A stretch of DNA of 64,000 nucleotides, from positions 177,093-241,092 of the forward strand of contig NZ_BCWR01000010.1 in NCBI RefSeq assembly GCF_001592305.1, read 5' to 3'. Shown here piece after piece: positions 17,404 to 25,956 of the stretch (the first letter of the stretch is position 1; each line of letters begins with the position of its first letter). The position numbers and the translations under genes are program-made. This DNA is from Hydrogenophaga taeniospiralis CCUG 15921. GTDB lineage: Bacteria; Pseudomonadota; Gammaproteobacteria; Burkholderiales; Burkholderiaceae_C. The notes under the pieces are model-generated. The model was given only the letters and a program-made list of their open reading frames with translations. It had not been told where the DNA came from and did no database searches.

Positions 17404-17829
17404 ATGAAATTCCAAGTCCATATCCCTTTTGTTGAATTGCTCGGTTTCGAACTGGAAACGTTCGAAGGCGGTGAGGCCTCGATCAGCTTCAATCCCAAGC
17501 CTGAGCACGAGAACTCGTTCAACGTGGTGCACGGCGGCGCCAGCATGACGCTGCTCGACGTGGTCATGGCGCACGCCGCGCGTTCGGTGGAGCCGGCCAT
17601 GGGCTGCGTCACCATCGAGATGAAGACGAGCTTCATGCGCGCGGCCAAGGGGCCGTTGCTGGCCAAGGGCAAGCTGCTGCACCGCACCGCCACCATGGCC
17701 TTCACCGAAGGCAGCATCTTTGACGCGGCGGACAAGCTCTGCGCCCACGCCACCGGCACCTTCAAGTTCGTGCCGCGCCTGCCCGTGGGGAAAACCACGC
17801 AGGCCTTGAACACCATCCAGACCGACTGA
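17404..17829 (+). CDS. PaaI-family hotdog-fold thioesterase
   Basis: The 141-residue protein has the hotdog thioesterase core with NSFNVVHGGASMTLLDVVMAHAA, where the HGG loop and the following aspartate form the active site in PaaI-type enzymes, and a second-half segment VTIEMKTSFMRAAKGPLLAKG. It should hydrolyse an acyl-CoA produced by the surrounding genes. The start MKFQVHIPF at 17404 is chosen because everything upstream in the open frame is repeat and the end of the SDR gene in another frame. Confidence 0.8.
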   Translation: MKFQVHIPFVELLGFELETFEGGEASISFNPKPEHENSFNVVHGGASMTLLDVVMAHAARSVEPAMGCVTIEMKTSFMRAAKGPLLAKGKLLHRTATMAFTEGSIFDAADKLCAHATGTFKFVPRLPVGKTTQALNTIQTD

Positions 17830-17861
17830 ACGTCGACCCCTCACACCACCGGAGACACAGC

Positions 17862-18878
17862 ATGCCCGCCAACCAACAGATCCTGCTCGACAACCGCCCC
17901 CAGGGCGAAGCGACGGTCGACAACTTCAAGCTCGTCACCACCGATACCCCGGCGCTTGCCGACGGCCAGGTGCTGGTGCGCCACCACTACCTGAGCCTGG
18001 ACCCGTACATGCGTGGCCGCATGAACGACAGCAAGAGCTATGCGGCTTCCCAGCCGCTGGGCGAAGTCATGATCGGCGGCACGGTGGGCGAGGTGGTCGA
18101 ATCGAAGCACCCCAAGTTCCAGCACGGCGACATGGTCGTGGGCATGGGGGGCTGGCAGGAATACAGCGTGGTGGATGCGAACCAACCCGGCGCTCTGCGC
18201 AAGGTGGACACCACGCACGTGCCGCTCTCGTACTACCTGGGCGCGGTCGGCATGCCGGGCGTGACCGCCTGGTACGGCCTGGTGAAGATCATCAACCCCA
18301 AGGCGGGTGAGACGGTGGTCATCAGTGCCGCCACCGGCGCGGTGGGCAGTGCGTTTGGCGCGCTGGCCAAGGCGCGTGGCTGCCGCGTGGTGGGCATCGC
18401 GGGCGGGCCGGACAAGTGCCAGTACGCGGTGGACGAGCTGGGCTTTGACGCCTGCATCGACTACAAGCAGTACAAGGACATGTACTTCCTGGCCAAGGCC
18501 CTCAAGGAGGCTTGCCCGAACGGCATCGACGGCTATTTCGAGAACGTGGGCGGCATGATTCTGGACGCGGTGCTGCTGCGCATGAACGCGTTTGGCCGCA
18601 TCGCCGTCTGCGGGATGATCGCCGGCTACGACGGCCAGCCGCTGCCCTTGGCCAACCCGGCGCTGATCCTCATCAACCGCCTGAAGATCGAGGGCTTCAT
18701 CGTCAGCGAACACATGGAAGTCTGGCCCGAAGCGCTGACCGAGCTGGGCACGCTGGTGGCCACCGGCAAGCTGCGCCCGCGCGAAACCGTGGCCCAGTGC
18801 CTGGCGTCCGCCCCCGAGGCCTTCATGGGTTTGCTCAAGGGTCGGAATTTCGGTAAACAGCTGGTGAAACTGATCTGA
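17862..18878 (+). CDS. Zinc-independent NADP-dependent oxidoreductase (MDR, CurA-like)
   Basis: The 338-residue medium-chain dehydrogenase lacks the zinc ligands of alcohol dehydrogenases. It has the opening LVRHHYLSLDPYMRGRMND, the MPGVTAWYGL segment and the nucleotide-binding AATGAVGSAFGALAKARG, which mark the leukotriene B4 dehydrogenase/curcumin reductase (CurA) group. Members reduce the double bond of enones. GGAGACACAGC precedes the start. The neighbouring genes suggest a housekeeping or detoxification role in acyl or carbonyl metabolism. Confidence 0.88.
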   Translation: MPANQQILLDNRPQGEATVDNFKLVTTDTPALADGQVLVRHHYLSLDPYMRGRMNDSKSYAASQPLGEVMIGGTVGEVVESKHPKFQHGDMVVGMGGWQEYSVVDANQPGALRKVDTTHVPLSYYLGAVGMPGVTAWYGLVKIINPKAGETVVISAATGAVGSAFGALAKARGCRVVGIAGGPDKCQYAVDELGFDACIDYKQYKDMYFLAKALKEACPNGIDGYFENVGGMILDAVLLRMNAFGRIAVCGMIAGYDGQPLPLANPALILINRLKIEGFIVSEHMEVWPEALTELGTLVATGKLRPRETVAQCLASAPEAFMGLLKGRNFGKQLVKLI

Positions 18879-18898
18879 ACACCCTCCAGGAGCACACC

Positions 18899-19441
18899 AT
18901 GTCACACACGACCCTTGCCATCACCGTCCTCGCCGCCACCCTCACGCTCGCGGGTTGTGGCGGGCATCCCATGCACCGCGGCGACCGCCACGCCGGCATG
19001 GGCTACGGCGCCATGGCCCCCGACGCCGCGCCCTCTGCACCGGCCAAGGTCACGGCGAGCATGCCCACGCTGTCGTCGGGCTACAAGAAGGTGGACGCGC
19101 CGGCGGGCGCCAAGCTGTATTTCGTGAATCTGCGCAATGGCATGACCGTGGGCAGTCCGGTGAAGGTGGTGTTCGGCCTGAGCGGCATGGGCGTGGCGCC
19201 GGCCGGCATCGAGAAGGCGGGCACGGGCCACCACCACTTGCTGGTGAACGTGAACGAGTGGGACGCCAACGCGCCGCTGCCGGCCAACGAGCAGTTCCGG
19301 CATTTTGGCGCGGGCCAGACCGAGACCTCGCTCGACCTCAAGCCCGGGCAGCACACCCTGCAACTGGTGCTGGGCGACCAGAACCACATCCCGCACCACC
19401 CGGTCGTCATGAGCGAGCGCATCACGATCACCGTGAAGTAG
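18899..19441 (+). CDS. DUF4399 domain lipoprotein
   Basis: The 180-residue exported lipoprotein has a signal peptide ending in the lipobox LAGC (cysteine near residue 20), a His/Met-rich linker (HPMHRGDRHAGMGYGAM) and a DUF4399 domain with VNLRNGMTVGSPVKVVFGLSGMGVAPAG, GTGHHHLLVNV and LGDQNHIPHHPVV. The conserved histidines suggest metal binding, but the family's function is unknown. It is located between an oxidoreductase and an AidB-like gene with no obvious link to either. Confidence 0.8.
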   Translation: MSHTTLAITVLAATLTLAGCGGHPMHRGDRHAGMGYGAMAPDAAPSAPAKVTASMPTLSSGYKKVDAPAGAKLYFVNLRNGMTVGSPVKVVFGLSGMGVAPAGIEKAGTGHHHLLVNVNEWDANAPLPANEQFRHFGAGQTETSLDLKPGQHTLQLVLGDQNHIPHHPVVMSERITITVK

Positions 19442-19473
19442 GTTCCGGGTCCACACGGTTCAGGAGACCCACC

Positions 19474-21114
19474 ATGCCAGCCACCCACGAAGTGCTCAAC
19501 CAGCCCGAGCCGCTGGTGAATGTGAACCTGTTCGCAGGCAACCGGCCCCTGCGGGACGCGCTGGCATTCAACGCCCCCGCGCTGGACACCGCGCCGCTGC
19601 AGGCGCTGGGCGACGTGGTGGGCCGTGCCGAGATGCAGACCCATGCGCGCCTGGCCAATGTGTTCACGCCGCAGCTCAAGAGCCACGACCGTTTCGGTCA
19701 CCGCATCGACCAGGTGGAGTTCCATCCGAGCTACCACGCGCTGATGACGGCGGCCACGGCAGCGGGGCTGCATGGCACGCCATGGGGTGAGGGTGCGGCG
19801 AATCCACACCTCTCCCGCGCCGCCGGCTTCATGCTCTTCACCGAGCTGGAGTCCTCCACGCTCTGCCCGATCTCCATGAGCTACGCGGTCACGCCCGCGC
19901 TGCGAGACAACCCCGCCATCTACGCCGACTGGGCGCCGCAGCTCACCAGCCGCGCCTACGACCCGGCACTCAAGCTCTGGAAAGACAAGGCCGGCGTGAC
20001 CATGGGCATGGGCATGACCGAGAAACAGGGCGGCTCGGACGTGCGCGCCAACACCACGCAGGCGGTGCCCGCTGGCAGCGATCACTGGGGCCAGCGCTTC
20101 AGCGTCACCGGCCACAAGTGGTTCTTCTCGGCGCCCATGTGCGACGCCTTCCTGATCCTGGCGCAGACGCCGGGCGGGCTCTCTTGCCTGTTTCTGCCGC
20201 GCGTGCTGCCCGATGGATCGCTGAACCCGCTCTACATCCAGCGCCTGAAAGACAAGCTGGGCAACAAGGCCAACGCAAGCTCGGAAGTGGAGTTCGCGGG
20301 CGCCACCGCCTGGCTGGTGGGCGAAGAAGGCCGGGGCGTGCCGCAGATCCTGGCCATGGGCACGATGACGCGGCTGGATTGCGCGCTCGGCACCAGCGGG
20401 CTGATGCGCCAGGCCTTGTCCATTGCGCTGAACCACACATCGCAGCGCAAGGCCTTCGGCAAGCGGCTCATCGACCAGCCGCTGATGAAAAACGTGCTGG
20501 CCGATCTGGCGCTGGAGTCCGAAGCGTCCACCGCGCTGGCCCTGCGGCTGGCGCGCAGCTTCGACCGTCCGGAGGATGAACACGAGCGCGCGATGCAGCG
20601 CCTGCTCACGCCCGTGGCCAAGTTCTGGATCTGCAAACGTGGCAGCCATTTCGCCGAAGAAGCCATGGAATGCCTGGGCGGCAACGGTTACGTGGAAGAG
20701 GGCGGCGAGGGCATCATGGCGCGCATCTACCGCGAGATGCCGGTCAACAGCATCTGGGAAGGCGCGGGCAACATCATGGCGCTGGACCTGCTGCGCGCCC
20801 TACGCAAGGCCGATGCCGCCGCCGCACTCGCGCACGAACTGGCGCCCGCCAAAGGCATGCACCCGGCGCTGGACCACCTGGCCGCCAGCCTGCCCACCCG
20901 CGTGGAACAGATGGCCACCGAAATGGAGGCCCGCCGCCTGGCGCAGGACGTGGCGCTGGCCGTGCAGGCCGCGCTGCTGGCGCAGACCGCGCCGCCAGCG
21001 GTGTTCGGTGCCTTCTGCGATTCACGCCTGGCCGGTCACTGGGGCCACAGCTTCGGCTCACTGGGCGCGGGCGTCGACTTCGATGCCATCATTCAAAGAG
21101 CCCAACCGCGCTGA
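19474..21114 (+). CDS. aidB: AidB-like acyl-CoA dehydrogenase family protein
   Basis: The 546-residue protein matches AidB in length (about 540) and motifs: GMGMTEKQGGSDVRANTT, GHKWFFSAPMCDAFLILAQ, RLKDKLGNKANASSEVEF, GTSGLMRQAL and ECLGGNGYVEEG followed by EGAGNIMALDLLRAL. AidB binds FAD and DNA and is tied to the adaptive response to alkylation, though its activity remains unclear. An ogt gene lies about 2.5 kb downstream on the same strand. AGGAGA precedes the start. An ordinary isovaleryl-CoA dehydrogenase is the less likely alternative. Confidence 0.82.
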   Translation: MPATHEVLNQPEPLVNVNLFAGNRPLRDALAFNAPALDTAPLQALGDVVGRAEMQTHARLANVFTPQLKSHDRFGHRIDQVEFHPSYHALMTAATAAGLHGTPWGEGAANPHLSRAAGFMLFTELESSTLCPISMSYAVTPALRDNPAIYADWAPQLTSRAYDPALKLWKDKAGVTMGMGMTEKQGGSDVRANTTQAVPAGSDHWGQRFSVTGHKWFFSAPMCDAFLILAQTPGGLSCLFLPRVLPDGSLNPLYIQRLKDKLGNKANASSEVEFAGATAWLVGEEGRGVPQILAMGTMTRLDCALGTSGLMRQALSIALNHTSQRKAFGKRLIDQPLMKNVLADLALESEASTALALRLARSFDRPEDEHERAMQRLLTPVAKFWICKRGSHFAEEAMECLGGNGYVEEGGEGIMARIYREMPVNSIWEGAGNIMALDLLRALRKADAAAALAHELAPAKGMHPALDHLAASLPTRVEQMATEMEARRLAQDVALAVQAALLAQTAPPAVFGAFCDSRLAGHWGHSFGSLGAGVDFDAIIQRAQPR

Positions 21115-21128
21115 ACTCTGGAGACCCC

Positions 21129-22064
21129 ATGTCGGACCTGATCCTGCACCACTACCCCATGTCGCCCTTTTCGGAGAAGGTGCGGCTGATCCTGGGCCAC
21201 AAGCAGCTCGCGTGGAAGAGCGTGCTGATTCCCAGTGTGATGCCCAAACCCGACGTGGTGGCGCTCACGGGCGGTTACCGGCGCACACCCTTCCTGCAGA
21301 TCGGTGCCGACATCTATTGCGACACCGCGCTGATCTGCGACGTGCTCGAACACCGCCAGCCCGAGCCCAGGCTCTACCCCGAGCACAACAAGGGCATGGC
21401 CCGCGTGCTGGCCCAGTGGGCCGACAGCACGCTGTTCTGGGCCGCGATGGCCTACACCCTCAGCCCCAAAGGCGCCGCTGCCATGTTTGCCAACCAGCCG
21501 CCCGAAGTGGGCCAGGCCTTCGCCGCCGACCGCGCGGCCATGCGCGCGGGCATGACCAGCCTGCGCGCGGGCGACGCCACCGCCGCCTACAAGAGCTACC
21601 TGCGCCGCCTGGCCAACATGCTGCACGAGCAGCCCTTCCTGCTGGGTTCGGCGCCCTGCGTGGCCGACTTCGCGGCCTACCACCCGCTGTGGTTCACGCG
21701 GGTGATCAACCCGAGCCTGGCCGGCATCCTGGACGCCACGCCCGACGTGCTGGCCTGGATGGACCGCATGGCCGCCTTTGGCCACGGCCACCTGGCCAAG
21801 CTCTCGTCCACCGAAGCCATCGCCATTGCGGCGGCGGCCGAGCCAGCCCCGTTGCACGACGAGGCTTTTCAGGACGAACACGGCATCCCGCTGGGCAGCC
21901 GCGTCACGGTGGCGGCCGAGAGCTTCGGCCAGGAGCCTACCGAGGGCATCCTGCGCGCGGCCTCGCGCACGCACTACACGCTGGAGCGCAGCGACGAGCG
22001 TGCCGGCCGGCTGCATGTGCATTTCCCGCGCATCGGCTTCGTGCTGAGGGAAGTGCGCGCTTGA
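21129..22064 (+). CDS. Glutathione S-transferase family protein with C-terminal extension
   Basis: The 311-residue protein begins with a thioredoxin-like GST domain (LILHHYPMSPFSEKVRLILG, with the glutathione-binding GGYRRTPFLQIGADIYCDTALI) and a helical C-terminal GST domain to about residue 215. A further 90 residues (about 220-311), including GIPLGSRVTVAAESFGQEPTEG, form an extra domain not found in classic GSTs. The stop TGA overlaps the TTG start proposed for the next gene, so the two are probably co-translated. Confidence 0.82.
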   Translation: MSDLILHHYPMSPFSEKVRLILGHKQLAWKSVLIPSVMPKPDVVALTGGYRRTPFLQIGADIYCDTALICDVLEHRQPEPRLYPEHNKGMARVLAQWADSTLFWAAMAYTLSPKGAAAMFANQPPEVGQAFAADRAAMRAGMTSLRAGDATAAYKSYLRRLANMLHEQPFLLGSAPCVADFAAYHPLWFTRVINPSLAGILDATPDVLAWMDRMAAFGHGHLAKLSSTEAIAIAAAAEPAPLHDEAFQDEHGIPLGSRVTVAAESFGQEPTEGILRAASRTHYTLERSDERAGRLHVHFPRIGFVLREVRA

Positions 22065-22624
22065 GCCGGGCCGGATCAATCGGGGTGCGCTGGCGCTGCC
22101 TGCCGTTTGACGCGCTGTTGCCGCGCACGCTGTACGCGCTGCTCCAGCTGCGCAGCGCGGTGTTCGTGGTGGAGCAGGCCTGTGCGTTCCAGGACCTGGA
22201 TGGCGCCGATGCCGATTGCATGCACGTGCTCGGCGAAGCAGTTGCCCCCACACTCCCCGCTGCGCGTGGTTCGTTGCCCCCCGAGGGGGCGCATTTCGCC
22301 TTGGGGCGGCCCGGCGGCGAAACCAGCGGTCCGGATGGTCAACCGCAACTGCTCGCCTACACCCGTCTGGTCCCCGCCGGCCTCAAATACCCCGAGGCCA
22401 GCATCGGCCGGGTGGTCACCGCACCCAGCACGCGCGGCAGCGGCATGGGCCACGCGCTCATGGCCGAGTCCATCCGCATGCTGCACAGCCTCTGGGGCGT
22501 GCAGCCCATCCGCATCGGTGCACAGGCGCATCTGGAACGCTTCTACAACGCACACGGCTTCGTATCCGACGACAAGCCCTACATCGAAGACGGCATCCCG
22601 CACATCGAGATGCTGAGGAAGTAA
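22061..22624 (+). CDS. elaA: ElaA-family GNAT acetyltransferase carrying an in-frame repeat insertion
   Basis: The 187-residue protein is clearly ElaA-like: LYALLQLRSAVFVVEQACAFQDLDGADADCMHVLGE, then LLAYTRLVPAG, IGRVVTAPSTRGSGMGHALM (acetyl-CoA loop), GAQAHLERFYNAHGF and EDGIPHIEM. About 35 extra residues interrupt the normal join between HVLGE and LLAYTR; they are the translation of a palindromic repeat (22244-22322) plus flank. The TTG at 22061 overlaps the gst stop and has GAGGGAAG upstream; GTG at 22085 is an alternative start closer to the usual ElaA N-terminus. The insertion falls in a surface loop of the fold, so the enzyme may remain active. Confidence 0.78.
   Translation: MSRAGSIGVRWRCLPFDALLPRTLYALLQLRSAVFVVEQACAFQDLDGADADCMHVLGEAVAPTLPAARGSLPPEGAHFALGRPGGETSGPDGQPQLLAYTRLVPAGLKYPEASIGRVVTAPSTRGSGMGHALMAESIRMLHSLWGVQPIRIGAQAHLERFYNAHGFVSDDKPYIEDGIPHIEMLRK
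22244..22322. repeat. Palindromic repeat, subtype B, inside elaA
   Basis: This copy lies inside the elaA coding sequence and is read in frame. It holds the hairpin TGCCCCC/GGGGGCGCA around 22275-22291 and a longer stem TTTCGCC/GGCGAAA (about 22293-22322) around a TTGGGGCGGCCCGG core. It shares the core and layout with the copy at the 3' end of rpe, where the outer stem has a different but again self-complementary sequence. Confidence 0.8.
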
Positions 22625-22708
22625 CCCCCCCTGCGCCGCTGCGCGTCTTCCCCCCAAGGGGGACCACGCCCTTGGCCCGGCAAAGCCGGATCTTCGGCGT
22701 GTACTGAC
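22625..22708. repeat. Palindromic repeat, subtype A, copy after elaA
   Basis: The repeat starts at the elaA stop codon. It shows CCCCCC/AAGGGGG, the invariant inner stem CCGGC-AAA-GCCGG (about 22677-22689) and an outer stem CACGCC/GGCGTG, a third version of the outer pairing. Two repeats thus sit within 400 bases here, one in the gene and one behind it. Confidence 0.82.
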
Positions 22709-22751
22709 CCGTTCCCCCTCACACCCGACAGACCTTTAAGGAGACAAAAAC

Positions 22752-23657
22752 ATGATTTCAAATTTCAAAGGAAAGACCGCGGTGCTCACCGGCGCCGGCT
22801 CGGGCTTCGGCCTCGAATGCGCGCGCATCGGCGCCCAGCTCGGCATGAACCTCGTGCTGGTGGACGTGCAGCAGGACGCGCTGGACCAGGCCGCCGCGGA
22901 AATGACGGCGGCGGGTGCGCCCGTGCTCGCCAAGCGCGTGGACGTGTCCAGCGCCGAGCAGATGGAGGCGCTGGCCGCCGACGTGGTGCAGCGCTTCGGC
23001 GCGCCGCATTTCGTGTTCAACAACGCGGGCGTGGGCTCGGGCGGGCTGGTCTGGGAAAACTCGGTGAAAGACTGGGAGTGGGTGCTGGGCGTGAACCTCT
23101 GGGGCGTGATCCACGGCGTGCGCCTGTTCACCCCGCTGATGCTCGCGGCGGCCAAGGCCGATCCTTCGTACCAGGGCCACATCGTCAACACCGCCAGCAT
23201 GGCCGGCCTGCTCACCCCGCCCAACATGGGCATCTACAACGTGAGCAAACACGCCGTGGTGAGCCTCACCGAAACGCTCTACCAGGACTTGAAGCTGGTG
23301 AGCGACCAGATCAGCGCCAGCGTGTTGTGTCCGTACTTCGTGCCCACCGGCATCAGCCAGAGCCACCGCAACAAACCCGCCGAGCTGGCCGACGAAAAAG
23401 CCACGCAGAGCCAGTTGATCGGCCAGGCCATGAGCGACAAGGCCGTGAGCTCGGGCAAGGTCACCGCGGCCGAGGTGGCGCAGAAGGTGTTCGACGCCAT
23501 CGCCGCCGACCAGTTCTACATCTTCAGCCACCCCAAGGCGCTGGGCAACGTGCGCGCGCGCATGGAGGGCATCGTCAACCAGTCCAACCCGGCCGACCCG
23601 TTCCTTGAACGGCCCGAGATCGGTGTGGGTTTGCGCGCAGCGCTGCGCGCCGTGTGA
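22752..23657 (+). CDS. Short-chain dehydrogenase/reductase
   Basis: The 301-residue SDR has TGAGSGFGLECARIG, NNAGVGSGG, NTASMAGLLTPPNMGIYNVSKHAVV (Ser, Tyr-x-x-x-Lys) and an SVLCPYFVPTGI loop. It is longer than the classical 250 residues because of a C-terminal part with KALGNVRARMEGIV, typical of SDRs in Burkholderiales fatty-acid or alcohol metabolism. AAGGAGACAAAAAC precedes the ATG. The substrate is unknown. Confidence 0.85.
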   Translation: MISNFKGKTAVLTGAGSGFGLECARIGAQLGMNLVLVDVQQDALDQAAAEMTAAGAPVLAKRVDVSSAEQMEALAADVVQRFGAPHFVFNNAGVGSGGLVWENSVKDWEWVLGVNLWGVIHGVRLFTPLMLAAAKADPSYQGHIVNTASMAGLLTPPNMGIYNVSKHAVVSLTETLYQDLKLVSDQISASVLCPYFVPTGISQSHRNKPAELADEKATQSQLIGQAMSDKAVSSGKVTAAEVAQKVFDAIAADQFYIFSHPKALGNVRARMEGIVNQSNPADPFLERPEIGVGLRAALRAV

Positions 23658-23674
23658 GATAGACCGAGACGGCC

Positions 23675-24361
23675 ATGGATGACGGTGGCCACACCCTGTT
23701 CGACACCCCCATCGGTGTCTGCGGCATCGCCTGGGGGCCGGGTGGCGTGGTCGCTGTGCAGTTGCCCGAGGCCGACGCGGCCCGCACCCGCGCGCGCCTG
23801 TTGAAGGGCTTGCATAGGATGGAGCACCCCCGCCGCGCTTCGCGCGACCCCCTCGAGGGGGCGGCACTGGCCGTCCGGCGAAGCCGGCCCGGCGGTGCCC
23901 CCGGCCGGACTGTTTCATTCGATGCGGGTGGCGCTCCGGCGCCATGGAGAACGGAGGTGGCTCAGCCGCCAGCGACCGTGCAGGCCGCCATCGAAGGCAT
24001 CCAGGCGCTGTTGATGGGCGAGGCGAGGGACCTGCGCGAGGTGCCGCTCGACATGACACGCCTCACCCCGTTCCAGCGCGAGGTCTATGCGATGGCCCGC
24101 GCGATCCCCCCCGGCCAGACCCGCACCTACGGTGAGATGGCCCAGGCCCTGGGCGACGCCGGCCTGGCGCGCGCCGTGGGGCAGGCCCTGGGCCACAACC
24201 CGTTTGCCCCGGTCGTGCCCTGCCACCGTGTGCTGGCGGCGGGCAGCCGCTCGGGCGGGTTCTCGGCCCGCGGCGGCGTGGCCACCAAGCTGCGCATGCT
24301 GCAGATCGAAGGCGCGCAGATCGGCGGCGAGCCCGGCCTGTTCGACGGAGACGGCAGATGA
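23675..24361 (+). CDS. ogt: Methylated-DNA--protein-cysteine methyltransferase Ogt with in-frame repeat insertion
   Basis: The 228-residue protein is unusually long for Ogt (about 160-180). The C-terminal half is normal: [27 protein letters not shown] (helix-turn-helix), [17 protein letters not shown] with the alkyl-accepting cysteine in PCHRV (about residue 183). The N-terminal domain starts normally with [13 protein letters not shown] but is interrupted after about residue 46 by roughly 50 residues ([15 protein letters not shown] and following) that are the translation of a palindromic repeat. The frame is intact. The stop overlaps the start of the following AraC gene (ATGA). Confidence 0.85.
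   Translation: MDDGGHTLFDTPIGVCGIAWGPGGVVAVQLPEADAARTRARLLKGLHRMEHPRRASRDPLEGAALAVRRSRPGGAPGRTVSFDAGGAPAPWRTEVAQPPATVQAAIEGIQALLMGEARDLREVPLDMTRLTPFQREVYAMARAIPPGQTRTYGEMAQALGDAGLARAVGQALGHNPFAPVVPCHRVLAAGSRSGGFSARGGVATKLRMLQIEGAQIGGEPGLFDGDGR
23815..23960. repeat. Palindromic repeat, long subtype A, inside ogt
   Basis: This is a 146-nt copy of the long form. It begins TAGGATGGAGCACC, holds the hairpins CGCGC-TTC-GCGCG, CCCCCTC/GAGGGGG and CCGGC-GAA-GCCGG within GGCAC/GTGCC, and ends with GGCGC/GCGCC and ATGGAGAACGGAGGTGG. The unit at 37185-37330 has the same length and the same order of parts. It is read in frame as part of ogt. Confidence 0.85.
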
Positions 24362-25278
24362 TCACCGCCACCGAGCTGCTGTCGGGCGCCATCCGGGTGG
24401 TGGACTACCGCTGCAGCGCCGGCCCCGCCGAGCAACCCTTCACCGAGCTGCACACAGGCCACTCGGTCTCCTACGTGCGCAAGGGGACCTTCGGCTACCG
24501 GGTGCGTGGCGCGTCGTACGAGCTGGTGGCCGGCTCGGTGCTGGTGGGCCACCCGGGCGACGAGTTCATGTGCACGCACGACCACCACGTCTGCGGCGAC
24601 GAATGCCTGGCCTTTCACCTCTCGCCCGGCTTCGTCGATCTGGTCGGGGGCGACCAGGCCACCTGGCGCACCGGCGGCCTGCCGCCGTTGCCCGAACTCA
24701 TGGTGCTGGGCGAGCTCGCGCAGGCGGTGGCCAGAGGCCGCAGCGATGCCGGTCTGGACGAAGTGGGCCTGTGGTTCGCGTCGCGCTTCGTGGACGTCGT
24801 GGCGGGCCGCACCCTCTCGCCGCAGCCAACCACCGGGCGCGACCGCCGCCGCGCCGTGGAGGCGGCGATGTGGATCGCCGCCCATTCGCACGAGGACATC
24901 GACCTGGACAGGGCGGCCGGCGAAGTGGCCTTGAGCCCGTTTCATTTCCTGCGGCTGTTCTCGCGCGTGCTCGGCGTCACACCGCACCAGTACCTGGTGC
25001 GTTCGCGGCTGCGCCACGCGGCGCAGCTGCTGGCCGACGGCGACAGCCCTGTGACCGACGTGGCCCTGGAGGTGGGTTTTGCCGATCTCAGCAACTTCGT
25101 GCGCAGCTTCCACCGCGCGGCCGGCGTCTCGCCGCGCGGCTTTCGCCAAGCCGCCCGAACCGGCCTGAAGAAGGACAGCAAGATTCTCCAAGACCGCGTG
25201 GCCGCCCTGATCGACGATGACCGCCTGATCCACCCATTGAACAGGAAGTCATCACCATGGTTGACCACATCGGACTGA
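24358..25278 (+). CDS. AraC-family transcriptional regulator coupled to ogt
   Basis: The 306-residue regulator has an N-terminal cupin (about 1-130) with a Cys/His cluster [19 protein letters not shown] and a C-terminal AraC helix-turn-helix pair (about 165-265) with [31 protein letters not shown] and [25 protein letters not shown]. Its start overlaps the ogt stop and its 3' end overlaps the VOC gene by 22 bases, so the three genes form one unit. The clustered cysteines and coupling to ogt recall the fused Ada regulator, but no Ada-type zinc domain is present. Confidence 0.85.
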   Translation: MITATELLSGAIRVVDYRCSAGPAEQPFTELHTGHSVSYVRKGTFGYRVRGASYELVAGSVLVGHPGDEFMCTHDHHVCGDECLAFHLSPGFVDLVGGDQATWRTGGLPPLPELMVLGELAQAVARGRSDAGLDEVGLWFASRFVDVVAGRTLSPQPTTGRDRRRAVEAAMWIAAHSHEDIDLDRAAGEVALSPFHFLRLFSRVLGVTPHQYLVRSRLRHAAQLLADGDSPVTDVALEVGFADLSNFVRSFHRAAGVSPRGFRQAARTGLKKDSKILQDRVAALIDDDRLIHPLNRKSSPWLTTSD

Positions 25279-25625
25279 ACGTCCAAGACCTCGCCGCGAG
25301 CATCCGCTTCTACGAAGCCGCGCTCGCCCCACTCGGCCACGAGCTGGGTTCCCACGACGACACCTACGCCGGCCTGGGCCCGAAGGGCGCGCCCGCGCTG
25401 TGGCTCTACGCGGCCAGGGGCGCCCAGGGCGTGCAGGGCCCGGGCATGCACATCGCATTCCGCGCCCCCGACCACCAGGCGGTGGACGCCTTCTACCAAG
25501 CGGGCCTGAAGGCGGGCGCCAAGGACAACGGCGGCCCCGGCCCACGCCCCGACTACAGCCCGACCTACTACGCGGCCTTCCTGATCGACCCCGACGGCAA
25601 CAACGTCGAAGCCGTCTGCCCCTGA
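25257..25625 (+). CDS. VOC-family (glyoxalase/dioxygenase-like) protein
   Basis: The 122-residue single-domain VOC protein has the usual start [21 protein letters not shown], a second beta-alpha-beta half with [18 protein letters not shown] and the end [18 protein letters not shown]. Metal-ligand positions (His at DHIGL, His at MHIAF, Glu near the end) are present. The reaction cannot be assigned. It overlaps the end of the AraC gene by 22 bases and has AGGAAG as ribosome-binding site inside it. Confidence 0.85.
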   Translation: MVDHIGLNVQDLAASIRFYEAALAPLGHELGSHDDTYAGLGPKGAPALWLYAARGAQGVQGPGMHIAFRAPDHQAVDAFYQAGLKAGAKDNGGPGPRPDYSPTYYAAFLIDPDGNNVEAVCP

Positions 25626-25637
25626 AGAATGGGGAGA

Positions 25638-25693
25638 GGCGCGAGGGCCACCGTCGGTGGCCAGCCACGGGCCCCCGCACGCCACCTCGCGCC
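25638..25693. repeat. Branched palindromic structure after the VOC gene
   Basis: GGCGCGAGG (25638-25646) pairs perfectly with CCTCGCGCC (25685-25693), and within it GGCCACC (25646-25652) pairs with GGTGGCC (25656-25662). It lies 12 bases after the VOC stop and may end that transcript, although no T-run follows. It does not share sequence with the ten-copy repeat family. Confidence 0.6.
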
Positions 25694-25956
25694 AGCACCG
25701 CTGTTCGCCGACGGCGCACGGCACAGCCGCTTCGTCTGGAGCCGATTCAGGGCAAATGCGTGAGAAAGTTGTCATTCAGGTGTTAATAGGTATTGCCAAA
25801 GAAGTACAAAAGCTCACAATTACTTTCGTGTGATGCAACTTTGTAAGTGCATTCCAGTGGGAGGGGAATTAGTTTTGCACTACAGGTGGCACCTCACTCC
25901 AGCATTGGTCACCCATGGGGGGCGGCTGATGTTTCAACCTTGTTTGGAGTGTCATC
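25694..25956 (+). promoter_or_regulatory. AT-rich regulatory region upstream of flp
   Basis: This gene-free stretch becomes clearly AT-rich from about 25755, unlike its surroundings, and must hold the tad promoter. It contains a perfect 11-base palindrome AGGTGGCACCT (25884-25894) and the sequence TACTTTCGTGTG (25821-25832), which has an 11/12 match upstream of the amyloid-like operon and response regulator (43761-43772). I could not fix a -35/-10 pair. GGAGTG precedes the flp ATG. Confidence 0.6.

Noticed and set aside
22625..23960. Repeats as CRISPR units
   Set aside because: Copies are scattered singly over 58 kb with no regular spacers and no cas genes.
25881..25897. Possible sigma-54 promoter (TGGCAC) upstream of flp
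   Set aside because: The -24 like TGGCAC is present but the -12 TTGC is not at the required spacing.
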